Source of the DNA: Gracilaria domingensis
Lineage: Eukaryota; Rhodophyta; Florideophyceae; Gracilariales; Gracilariaceae
Direction of reading: 5' to 3'
Length of the DNA: 64,000 nt
NCBI GenBank assembly: GCA_022539475.1
Contig: VCMS01000064.1
Location: 1 to 64,000, forward strand
Under the pieces are notes generated by a model. That model had not been told where the DNA came from, did no database searches, and worked only from the letters and a program-made list of their open reading frames with translations. The position numbers and the translations under genes are program-made. Positions 11,301-19,818 of the stretch are shown here, in pieces (the stretch's first letter is position 1; every line of letters begins with the position of its first letter).

Positions 11301-11928
11301 CTAGCTTGTGTTTGTGCATGTGCAGGTGCGTTGGATGGCAATGGATCGGTGGCGGTGCTGGAAATTGTGCAGTTGAGATGTTTTCGAGGGAGTTGGGGAG
11401 ATGAAGATGGCGAAGAATGTTGAGGTAAGTGTGTTTATTTCCATGGTGGGATGGACGAAGAGACTAGGCAACAGAAAACTAACCAAGGGGATGTCTACAT
11501 TGAGGGCAACGAGAGCATTTTCAGGGTATCTATTCGGTGAGTTTCGATGCGTAATTGTCTTCCAAATGATACAGGGCTTCTTTGGTGATGTCAGAATGGA
11601 TTTTCGGGGGTGGGAAGTAGGGTGGAGATGTGTACGATGACCGGTTTGGACCTGTTTTCATGTGGTGCTATACCTTGCATGAACCTGCAATACTGCATCA
11701 ATAACATTCATTTCTGCTAGGATGGAACTTCCACCGTGCTTTCGGACCGATGGCTCTTTTGGACCGATGGACCGGTAGTACTAGTCCACTAGCAGAAATG
11801 GAAGTTAGTTCTAAAATTCTAGCAAGTTTCATATTTCTTAGAAATAGCTCGTAGTTTGAAAGTCAAGCCTAGTATTCCATTCAAACCATACTGCAGAATC
11901 TGGAGTTTACTCTAGTTTTTCTTCCACT
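11301..11928. other. Spacer with a degenerate inverted repeat
   Basis: No gene is supported. Apart from the 19-bp inverted pair at 11702-11807 it holds an AT-rich stretch that runs into the truncated 3' end of the gypsy protease frame. The expected reverse transcriptase of that element is absent here. Confidence 0.4.
11702..11807. repeat. Inverted repeat pair around three GGACCGATGG copies
   Basis: CATTTCTGCTAG at 11709-11720 is repeated inverted as CTAGCAGAAATG at 11789-11800; the match extends outward to 17 of 19 bases. The 68-bp interior holds three near copies of GGACCGATGG. This is compatible with a tiny foldback element or a solo MITE-like remnant. Confidence 0.55.
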
Positions 11929-13221
11929 TCAAACTTCCACTAATCGCAATTTAACATATGAAATACTAGCATTTTTTTTTCTGCGATTTTTGGACTGTAA
12001 ACTAGCATCCCGGAAACACAATTGAATTGTCCCGAGGAATCCATCCCACATGGGTGTGACCTCCCTCAACATTTCTCTTAACTTATCTCTATGAGACTCA
12101 GGTACATGATCAAAATTCAACTGTTCCAGTTCTTTGACACGGTCTGTATCTTCCGTTCCTGGTGGCAACGCTTTGCCCTCGGTGGGTGCCTGCGATTCGG
12201 TGACTTCGTTCGCCGGGGTAGCCGATGCGGTAAAAGCGGTTTCCGCTGATCCCTTCCCCTCCTTAGCATCGGTTATACCGAGAACATCCGCAACGGGTAT
12301 CTTCGTTGGTACGATAGCAGCAGGGTGCGGGAGAGTGGTACCAAGAATTTGGTTTTTAGCTAACCACTGTCGGGTTGTGCCAAAGTTGGCGACCAAAACT
12401 CTGAATGGTTCCTCGGGTTCCACCGAGATTACTCCGTTCGCCAAAGCGAGTTGCTTCTGATCATACAATGATGGCAATGGTTGTACCACACGTAGACCAG
12501 ACTGCTTAGTAGTTATGGTGACCCAGACTTGGGATTGCGCAGGGATTGCGATAGCATGAGCCACATGGAGCCTAGATGATACCGGGTCGACGGTTGGAAC
12601 TTCCTGTGCAGCAGGGAGCGGGACGCGCTTGCGTGTAGCTCTCTTTAGCGGTTTCCTTACAATCGGTATTTCGGAACCATCATCCATGGTAACAACTCGA
12701 GCTCGAGGTCGAATCGCTTCAATAAAACGATCACAAAAGTCACAACCGAGTATCACCGGTGCGGAAATGCTTTTGCAAACGATGAAATCCACTTTAACCA
12801 TACAGGTTCCTAATCGTACCATGAGAGGTATGTACCCAAGAGTACGCAACGGGTTATTGTTGGCATCGGCGATGTCCAAACCTGGACCATGACGAATTTC
12901 ATCCCGTAGCGCGGGTGGCACCAACTCAAGGTGAATCAGGTTCGGTGCAGCTCCTGTATCCAACACAGACAACTGTCGAACCATGAACTGGTTAGACAAG
13001 CCAAGATCGGCATAAACTTTGTAGTTTCTCTTGGCCATCACAAGAACTCTTTCCGGAATACGGAGATTACGGGACCGTATCCACGGACGACGTAGAACCG
13101 AAAGGTGTTCTGAGCTCACGTCAGTTGTAGCCGCTATCCTTGAAGGGATTCTAACAGCTGGGGAGCGAGGCTGTGACGCCTCGGGCGCCTTCAACTTCAG
13201 CTCGGAAGGCGCCCCTCCCAT
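11929..13221 (-). CDS. Ty3/gypsy retroviral-type aspartic protease, truncated pol
   Basis: The frame starts at ATG 13221. Residues 80-165 form a retropepsin-like domain: the active-site DTGA at 88-91, then VILG at 156-159. Downstream residues about 255-300 (VLVANFGTTRQWLAKNQILG) are shared with the opposite-strand remnant at 16466. The region near residue 395 (MWDGFLGTI) matches the linker that normally precedes gypsy reverse transcriptase. The frame then runs into unrelated sequence and stops, so reverse transcriptase, RNase H and integrase are missing. The element is therefore defective. The gag and zinc-knuckle frames lie upstream on the same strand, each in a different register. Confidence 0.7.
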   Translation of the reverse strand: MGGAPSELKLKAPEASQPRSPAVRIPSRIAATTDVSSEHLSVLRRPWIRSRNLRIPERVLVMAKRNYKVYADLGLSNQFMVRQLSVLDTGAAPNLIHLELVPPALRDEIRHGPGLDIADANNNPLRTLGYIPLMVRLGTCMVKVDFIVCKSISAPVILGCDFCDRFIEAIRPRARVVTMDDGSEIPIVRKPLKRATRKRVPLPAAQEVPTVDPVSSRLHVAHAIAIPAQSQVWVTITTKQSGLRVVQPLPSLYDQKQLALANGVISVEPEEPFRVLVANFGTTRQWLAKNQILGTTLPHPAAIVPTKIPVADVLGITDAKEGKGSAETAFTASATPANEVTESQAPTEGKALPPGTEDTDRVKELEQLNFDHVPESHRDKLREMLREVTPMWDGFLGTIQLCFRDASLQSKNRRKKNASISYVKLRLVEV

Positions 13222-13238
13222 AGGGAAAACTCCCGAAG

Positions 13239-13688
13239 TCAGTTTTTCTGAACGGGGCTCACCGAATTCGGTGCGTGAACTCCGTTCGGGGGGCCTAACT
13301 GAACCCCATGCGTGGGTACTTCGCCTTGAACCTGGTTCGAAGGTGCCTGTACCGGAACGGAGGGCTGAGCATAAACCGGAACCGGTAATCCCAGTTCAGC
13401 TCTGGCCTTATCATATTCCTTTCGTGGAACAGATTCCTTTTCCTCGGGCGTGAGGGCGTCGTAATACGCAATAATTTTTGGCCTGTGCGACGGTGGAAAT
13501 ACGCACTGCGTCGATACGTGGCCTGGAAGGTAGCACTGGTAACATATGACCGAGGCCGGTTTATCGCGAGGACGATTGTCCACTCGACGTTGTGGTGCTG
13601 TGTCCTTCCACCCTGGACGGTTCAGACGCGACGAATTGTTATCGTAACGGAGCGGGGCTGCAGGCACCCGGACACCTTGGGCATACAA
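13239..13688 (-). CDS. Gypsy gag C-terminus with CCHC zinc knuckle
   Basis: This 149-codon frame contains C-X2-C-X4-H-X4-C (CYQCYLPGHVSTQC), the nucleocapsid zinc knuckle, followed by a Pro/Val-rich tail. It has no ATG at its head. It overlaps the end of the main gag frame (13622-13688), and the peptide just upstream in this register (GPAVTKEDRALYAQG) looks authentic, so the natural reading passes from gag into this frame near 13690-13740. That needs a -1 shift or a mutation. It ends 17 bp before the protease ATG. Confidence 0.65.
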   Translation of the reverse strand: MYAQGVRVPAAPLRYDNNSSRLNRPGWKDTAPQRRVDNRPRDKPASVICYQCYLPGHVSTQCVFPPSHRPKIIAYYDALTPEEKESVPRKEYDKARAELGLPVPVYAQPSVPVQAPSNQVQGEVPTHGVQLGPPNGVHAPNSVSPVQKN

Positions 13689-15292
13689 TGCGCGGTCTTC
13701 TTTCGTGACGGCAGGTCCGTAGATCCGTAAGAATCGGGGTTAATTCCAATGAAGTGGACGTTATCAGCATCACCGACAGCGGGTTCACGTCGCAAAACCG
13801 ACATCGATGGTGACGAACTCTCCGCGAGTAGCGCTTTCGAGCGGCGCTGCCCCGGATTGCGGGCTCGATACGTCTCTCCTTCCGCCTGGGCGTAATTTAC
13901 CAACTCTAGGTACGTCATTCGAAGTTTTTCCTCGCATCGGCGAGCGACCGACGACCGAATGGTGCAGTCCAAACCATCAACAAACATGGTACACCGCTCC
14001 TGTGCGGAATACACATTACCACATCGGTGAAACGCTTTGTTCAACCGCGTTGAACAAACCGTTTCAGATTCTCCACTCTTCTGTCTAGTGTCGCGAACAG
14101 CAAGAGTAGCGCTGTAAATCGCGTTGGAAGTCGCGTACGACCTGAGAAGGTAGTTCACGGCTTCGGGCCAACATGTGACTCCTCCTTCCGAGGCTCTCGA
14201 GGTTCCTCGAACTGAGTTGTACTGATCTTCTGCAGTCCCTGTTAGGAAGTACAGCAGTGCCACATATGCCTGTGCTTCACTCATACCGAGTATATCGGCC
14301 TCTTGGACGAACCTGGCAAGGAAATCCAAGATAAGGATAGGATCTGTCCCCGAGAACTTCCTTGTTTCAAGGGTAACATTCAATCTTCGAATGTAGTCCT
14401 TCACCTTACCTGTTCCTCGCGAGGAGCGATTCGAAGTAACATCTTCCAACCGATAATAGCGGTACGACAACAGCTTTGTGTAGAGCGGGTCCGTCGGCTT
14501 TAACTCTTTGAGTCCCAAGTAGCGCCGTCCTTTCACGCGTGATCTCATCACTGCTTGAGTAGACTGCGTCGCTTTCGACCGTGTCGAACGTGACCTATGA
14601 CGGTTTTCATCACTATCAGATGAATCTGACGAACTGTCTTCGTTCATGTCGCTCGAGTCAGAGCGCGATGAATCCGAATCATAGTGAACTCGTTTTGGGT
14701 GTCGACGCTTCTGCTTCACCGAACGATGGTCTTCATCTGCAGATGGATTTCCTTGAGGACCCTGTGCGTCCACAGCTTCATCCATACGGATTGTATCCTC
14801 CAGCGTTTCCAAGCGCGAACGAATTCGACCGATATCGGTGCGCATTTCCTCGACAAATGCCCGGTACTCCGTGACGAAGACGTCTGGGGTACCCAGATTT
14901 TCCATAATGGAATTCACGTCCCTTCTCAGAAGATGTAAGTCTCCTGAGACATCCCTCACCTGAGCATCATCAACCTGCGTCCTCAACGAGGTAGCATTAT
15001 GTAGGAGTTCCACGTGAGTAGCGTGATTAATATCCAAGCGGGATTCCAACCTAGCCAACTCGGCTACGGTAGCAGAGTTAGGATTAACCATGGATGGTGT
15101 CTCAACGACGGGTTGAGCAGAACCCACATTTCCCTCGGGTGCTTCAGCAACTGAACGCGTTCTCCGGGGGCGGGGTACGACCTCAAGAGGTGGCGCCTCA
15201 TCTGGGATAGACCGGTACGTCGGTGCAACGGGTGGAACCGCAGCTGACGACCGCGCTGAACCAGCTCGAGAACCTCGAGGCGGTTGCGGCAT
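13622..15292 (-). CDS. Gypsy-type Gag (matrix/capsid part)
   Basis: I place the start at ATG 15292; the open frame extends 23 codons further without an ATG. Product about 556 residues. The N-terminal third contains a low-complexity Arg/Ser/Asp segment (SDSSRSDSSD, SSDSSDSDENR). The middle has a capsid-like block around residues 305-460: FSGTDPILILDFLARFVQEAD, then EAQAYVALLYFLTGTAEDQY. This is the retrotransposon Gag architecture (a helical capsid domain, as in the Retrotrans_gag family). The zinc knuckle lies downstream in another frame. The last 30 or so codons after the register change are probably not native. Confidence 0.65.
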   Translation of the reverse strand: MPQPPRGSRAGSARSSAAVPPVAPTYRSIPDEAPPLEVVPRPRRTRSVAEAPEGNVGSAQPVVETPSMVNPNSATVAELARLESRLDINHATHVELLHNATSLRTQVDDAQVRDVSGDLHLLRRDVNSIMENLGTPDVFVTEYRAFVEEMRTDIGRIRSRLETLEDTIRMDEAVDAQGPQGNPSADEDHRSVKQKRRHPKRVHYDSDSSRSDSSDMNEDSSSDSSDSDENRHRSRSTRSKATQSTQAVMRSRVKGRRYLGLKELKPTDPLYTKLLSYRYYRLEDVTSNRSSRGTGKVKDYIRRLNVTLETRKFSGTDPILILDFLARFVQEADILGMSEAQAYVALLYFLTGTAEDQYNSVRGTSRASEGGVTCWPEAVNYLLRSYATSNAIYSATLAVRDTRQKSGESETVCSTRLNKAFHRCGNVYSAQERCTMFVDGLDCTIRSSVARRCEEKLRMTYLELVNYAQAEGETYRARNPGQRRSKALLAESSSPSMSVLRREPAVGDADNVHFIGINPDSYGSTDLPSRKKTAHCMPKVSGCLQPRSVTITIRRV

Positions 15293-16465
15293 ACTGAAAA
15301 CCAGTAAGCAATCTGATCCAGATGATCCAGTTAAACTCGTACACGAGTCTCCAAAGAACAAGAAAACTCAATAAACCTTCTCGGTAAACCACCACGTCAG
15401 CGGTTCACGTTCAAAAGTTGTCAACCTCCAAAACTCTAAAGAGTCCCCTGATCGTTGTCAGAAAACGGTGATCCGTCAACAATCAAGTCAATTCCACGAC
15501 AGTGACCTAGAACGGTTCTAAGTCGGAGGACCACTTTGTAGGGCAAACTCGGAGGAGTGAAACCCACCAGACTGTCCGAAGGTCCGCTCTCGTGAGAGAT
15601 GGCAGACCAGTGACAGAGCCCTCTGTACCACCGTAGCTCGGTTGTAAGGCCGAAGTGGCAACTGGCTATACCTACAGAGGTGCTAGGCCACGTCGTAAGG
15701 AAACGATAAGAAACTCCACGGATGGGGTGGTATCGGCAACGATGAAACACGACCAACGACAGGTGTAGTCCCGAGAGGGAAAGCAACAGAAAACAACAAC
15801 CAAACAACACCCACACGCGACGGGTAGGGCCTCCTCGGCACTGTGCCCGGAGCGGGGCGAGATCCTCCAACGGTAATGCACGGGTTCCGTAAACACGGCA
15901 AAACTCTATACAGAGTCGGATCACTTCGTAATCTAGTGCTATACCTCCTAGGTACGACCCTCAGGTCCTGACATCAACGAAAGATGTTCCTCAAAGGTAC
16001 CGAGAGGGTAGGACCACGGTAACCAGACGTGGCTATACTCGCGAGAGTAATAACCCACGTAGGCGGTTGGCGCCAGAGCCTCACTCGTGTAGAGTCCACT
16101 CAGGACAGCGCTACTCGACAAAGAGTTCACTTAGAAGTGCTCGGGTTGACTTTACAAAGGTGCTCACGACGACGAGGTCGAGCTCACCTAAGTAGGTCTA
16201 CACTAACTATGTACACGTGGTGTACACCCGCAGGGGTCCGTACACGTGGCCAGCCCAGTATCAGGCACCTCAGGTGCACTACCTATTGTCCCGTAATATG
16301 CACAGACATGGTGGTGTCGTACACGCGTCCACCTAGCGGTATTGGCCAGCAATGGCAATCCTGATTACAGGTAACTGCGGGAAAGCCATTCCAAAAGTAA
16401 TCGCCAAAATTGGGTCCAACTCATAACTCTTCGAGTGCATCCTCCTATACTCATCCCCTGAGTAT
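15293..16465. repeat. Gypsy 5' flank rich in short dyads, many ACTC..GAGT
   Basis: No gene is supported in this 1.2 kb, which lies upstream of the minus-strand gag and so should hold its leader or LTR. It contains eight ACTC-N3-7-GAGT dyads (15433, 15546, 15903, 16037, 16083, 16113, 16427, 16450) and others such as TACCT/AGGTA at 15942, GTACAC/GTGTAC at 16211 and GCACCT/AGGTGC at 16265. I could not find a matching second LTR. Confidence 0.5.
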
Positions 16466-17166
16466 ATGAGTCGCATCATCCTGATAACCACGCAAATTGC
16501 GTTGCTCTACACCTTAAGGGTACTCGTCAGCAACTTCTCCCATCGGGAAGTTCGCATGCCCAAGAATATGGTCATTGGACTCGCTTTACCAGCCCCTCGC
16601 TTGCTAACAATACTTGAAGACGGCCCCAGTGGGTCTCGTCTTAAAGAAGGGGAGGGTACACCCAACGAGGGCCTCGAACGCGACGACTCGGTGGAGCAGA
16701 ATGACCCGCAGGGAGCGAAAGACTGGCGCGAACTGGTCCAGACTGGTGAAGAATTCTCTTCCCACAAGAGCCAAATTATCCACGTTCTACAGGACTTTGA
16801 AGATATGTGGTCGGGCCGCCTCGGTCACATAGACGCCGCCTTACACAAGATTGCACTCGAATCGGGTTCAAAACCGGTGTTTCAAGTTCCTTACAGGGCT
16901 GGGCACAAGGCGGCAATTCCCGCGAATGGGTTTTAGAAAAGGTCCTCGACGAGGGAGTTGCCCCTGATGGGTCTACAGTCGTCAAAGTCCGGTGGTACGG
17001 TTTCCCGCCCTCGAGAGACTCCTGGGAGCCTCTCAAAAACATTCCCTTTACTTTGTCGCTCGCTTTCGCGCGCGACGCTACCGCGCACGCTCGCGTAACT
17101 GAACACGACCCTCTCGAGGACTTTGGAGTACTTTTCCCGTTTTGGGTAAGGAAAATTTTGGCATAG
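16466..17166 (+). pseudogene. Internally deleted chromovirus (Ty3/gypsy) remnant
   Basis: The frame 16466-16936 carries the same post-protease block as the minus-strand element (VLVSNFSHREVRMPKNMVIG) and then the pre-reverse-transcriptase linker DMWSGRLGHIDAALHKIAL with PYRAGHKA. Immediately afterwards, in another register, comes a chromodomain: WVLEKVLDEG then VKVRWYGFPPSRDSWEPLKN (about 16925-17040). In an intact chromovirus about 2.5-3 kb of reverse transcriptase, RNase H and integrase separate these two pieces. They are here joined near 16913-16920, so the copy is dead. It lies opposite to the gag-protease fragment at 11.9-15.3 kb. Confidence 0.7.
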
Positions 17167-17474
17167 TCTCCCCCCGGCCATGGCGGCCAAAATTTTCCCG
17201 GCGGGAAAGCGCTCATTTGAAGTCCCTATGGGTCTCGCGAAGACCTTCGGAAGGCTTCGCAATATTTTCGGAGAAGTTTGGACCCCCCCAGGATGATCTA
17301 GAACGACTTGGAACACTCGCAGTACCGAGCGGCCGACCCTTTGAGGACTGTGCACACCGGGCGCATCGCATCGCATTGCTGGCATGCGCCGTTGCACGCA
17401 CGAGACGGCCAAGTCGGACACGCGCGCCTCGTGGCACGCTCGAATTACCCACATGGGACAGGCGGGCGCCATGC
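17167..17474. other. Chromovirus 3' flank, split by the copia insertion
   Basis: GC-rich sequence after the chromodomain, ending in the CATGC target site of the copia element. It presumably continues at 23517, beyond the insertion. No gene is seen. Confidence 0.5.
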
Positions 17475-17723
17475 TGATGGCGATCAGCTCTACAGCTGGC
17501 AATCCGACTGACATATCCGACCGATTGCCCTCCGATGCATATCGGGGTTCGGCACCTCACCTGAAGCATTCAGCTTCCGCTCCCTACTTAACAGGCGACT
17601 AGCGCCACCACAGTAAACGAGCTCCGGCCTCAGCATTCCTAACATACCTGACATACTCACCCCGCTTCCACGCGCCTTACCTCTCTGCGAGCTAGCAGCC
17701 AGCATTCCACTAGGAGACCATCA
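17475..17723 (+). repeat. 5' LTR of the copia element
   Basis: Runs from TGATGG to CCATCA, 249 bp. It lacks one of the CATTCCTGA-type 9-bp units that the 3' LTR has. Confidence 0.9.
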
Positions 17724-17761
17724 TTCGAATGATCCTCTTTTGGAAGTAGCTTTATTCAATT

Positions 17762-19810
17762 ATGAATTCTCAGAATGACGAACCGTCCAATCTGTCCCTG
17801 GACAACTCACCGGACGCCGACATTCCTCGTACCCCAGCGAACCAACCGATAAGCTCAACCGACCGCATCGAACCCCTTCCGCATTCACCCAATAATGCAA
17901 ACAGAAGTTCTTCCTCCGCCTTTCTTCCGAGGGCAACGCTACGAAGCGCTCATGAACAGAAATACAAATCTGTCATAACGCGCATGCTCCGCAACAATCC
18001 GGATGGCGAGACGTTCCTTGAACGACTTCGAACTAAATTGGACTCGCTTTTGCTTTGCGCTCCGATCGTAATGCAGAACCGCACGTGCATCAATGCACTG
18101 ATCAACAAGCTCAAGTACCTAAATGTCGATATTCCTAACCATAAGTACCGTCACCCAATTGCCTGCGTTGCGTATCTCATTTGGGACGTTGAGGATGACG
18201 ACAATAGGAACTTTGAAGCCGTTGTTAGTCATGTTGTGCATCGACAGCCGCACCCCTACGCCGACGAATCACACGAAGCACAAGAAGAAAATAAAGAGCC
18301 ACACAATGCGTCACCAAACAATCACAACGGAGAGTATGGGAACGACAATGAAGTGGAGGAACTAATGGAAAGATTCAAAGAGTTCCTGCTCTCAAACAAG
18401 GCCCCGAAGAACCGAAACCTCCACCTAACGACCTCCCGACGGAGCGACGCCGCGAACAACCGCCCCGCGATGCCCGATGAAACCCCAGATCATCTCCAGC
18501 ATCCACAACGCATCCGCTTTGCCAACGCACTGAACCCAGAGCCACGCCTATCCGCCAATGGTGGGCATACAAAGAGCTACACGGAGATATCACATGACAT
18601 GAAAGCTCTTGCAAACCTCGCATACGCAGAGCAAGACCACAGTTCCATTAAGCGTATGGAACTCATCCAAAAGGCTTCCTCACAAGTAGGATACACTTTC
18701 AAGGACGGGAAGAAGTATGGAGGAACAGTCAAGGAATCTTGGCACAAGGCAGTCAGTAGCTATGAGCAAATCGTGCTAGAGACTTATATGCTGGGCGAAA
18801 ACGAAGCACTATACCTACTCCCGCACATGCTCAAAGATAACGCCCTCACTTTCTTCATTCAAAATGTGAAGACAGTTGCCACAGGATACACCGTAGCTAA
18901 ACAATTGATGGAGTCCAAGTTCCATAACACGGCTCAGCAACAGCGTGTTCTGTCCTTCCTCAAGAACTTGCATCTGAAGGACTACCTTGATCGTAATCGA
19001 ACAATCAACGAAGCATACTGTGCACTCACCGACGAGATTGAATCCAAATTTCACAGCATCCCGCAAGGGTTGCAAATGGATGAGTATAAGCGCGACTTGC
19101 TCATCGCTTCAATGGAGAATATGGAATGGTGCGCTATCGAGCTATACCGACCAAATTCTGTTTACCCAACCTATCATGACCTCTACATTGCTCTTGCGGA
19201 TTGCGCTCAGCGCTACTGCCAGAAGCAGATGAAATTGGGAAACGAGAGAGGTCCGTATGGTGGAGTACAGAAGACCACAGCTGCCATCAACTACGCCAAC
19301 GCGCGCTACCGTAGACCGAATCGTACCTCAAACTTCCGCCGTGGTACTCAGTACAGAAACACCTTGAGCCAACAAACCTTCCGACGCCCCCCTGGTTCAG
19401 GAAAATGTTTCTATTGCCAGAAACCTGGCCATATCAAACGGAACTGCCCATTCCGTAAGAGAGGGAAGCGAATCTTCGAGACACTCTTTGCTGCCGCTAA
19501 CGAAAACAACCCAGCTGGGGAAACAGACGGGTCGAATCACGACTCTATTATGTCCATCCTTCAAGCAGCTATCGCACCCGAGGACACGGCGCACGATAAT
19601 GACACCTTCGACGTCGACAATCCACTAGCGGCGACACTCCTTTGCGAGTCTGATCACGCTCATGATCAATTCGCGAGCCACGAAAGCTATGATGAGGAAG
19701 ATAATGACATCACGGAGGAAGATCATATTCATCATACCAGCTTTCTAGCTGACTTCGCAGACGATTACGCAAACTATGTCATAAACGACAACGACGTCCC
19801 GCCTTTTTAA
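17762..19810 (+). CDS. Copia Gag polyprotein
   Basis: 682 residues from ATG 17762, 38 bp after the 5' LTR. The middle (about 340-480) has the UBN2-like Gag layout: a helical core with WHKAVSSYEQIVLETYMLGE and an HNTAQQQRVLSFLKNL-like segment. A CCHC zinc knuckle C549-X2-C552-X4-H557-X4-C562 follows an Arg-rich stretch and would bind genomic RNA. The tail is acidic. The stop TAA lies inside CCTTTTTAA (19802-19810). Pol lies in the -1 register, its ATG 8 bp downstream. The frame is intact, with no stop or shift. Confidence 0.88.
   Translation: MNSQNDEPSNLSLDNSPDADIPRTPANQPISSTDRIEPLPHSPNNANRSSSSAFLPRATLRSAHEQKYKSVITRMLRNNPDGETFLERLRTKLDSLLLCAPIVMQNRTCINALINKLKYLNVDIPNHKYRHPIACVAYLIWDVEDDDNRNFEAVVSHVVHRQPHPYADESHEAQEENKEPHNASPNNHNGEYGNDNEVEELMERFKEFLLSNKAPKNRNLHLTTSRRSDAANNRPAMPDETPDHLQHPQRIRFANALNPEPRLSANGGHTKSYTEISHDMKALANLAYAEQDHSSIKRMELIQKASSQVGYTFKDGKKYGGTVKESWHKAVSSYEQIVLETYMLGENEALYLLPHMLKDNALTFFIQNVKTVATGYTVAKQLMESKFHNTAQQQRVLSFLKNLHLKDYLDRNRTINEAYCALTDEIESKFHSIPQGLQMDEYKRDLLIASMENMEWCAIELYRPNSVYPTYHDLYIALADCAQRYCQKQMKLGNERGPYGGVQKTTAAINYANARYRRPNRTSNFRRGTQYRNTLSQQTFRRPPGSGKCFYCQKPGHIKRNCPFRKRGKRIFETLFAAANENNPAGETDGSNHDSIMSILQAAIAPEDTAHDNDTFDVDNPLAATLLCESDHAHDQFASHESYDEEDNDITEEDHIHHTSFLADFADDYANYVINDNDVPPF
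19802..19810 (+). promoter_or_regulatory. Possible -1 frameshift site at the gag stop
   Basis: The gag codons end CCT TTT TAA. Slipping back one base on the run of five T places the ribosome in the pol frame, which is open from here through the pol ATG (reading LSGDM). It is not a canonical X-XXY-YYZ heptamer, because the last three bases of the slip site are not identical. Reinitiation at ATG 19819 is the alternative. Confidence 0.35.
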
Positions 19811-19818
19811 GCGGAGAC

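Noticed and set aside
17724-17761. tRNA primer-binding site of the copia element
   Set aside because: No TGG-initiated or other recognisable tRNA 3' complement follows the LTR; an internal tRNA primer is possible but cannot be shown.
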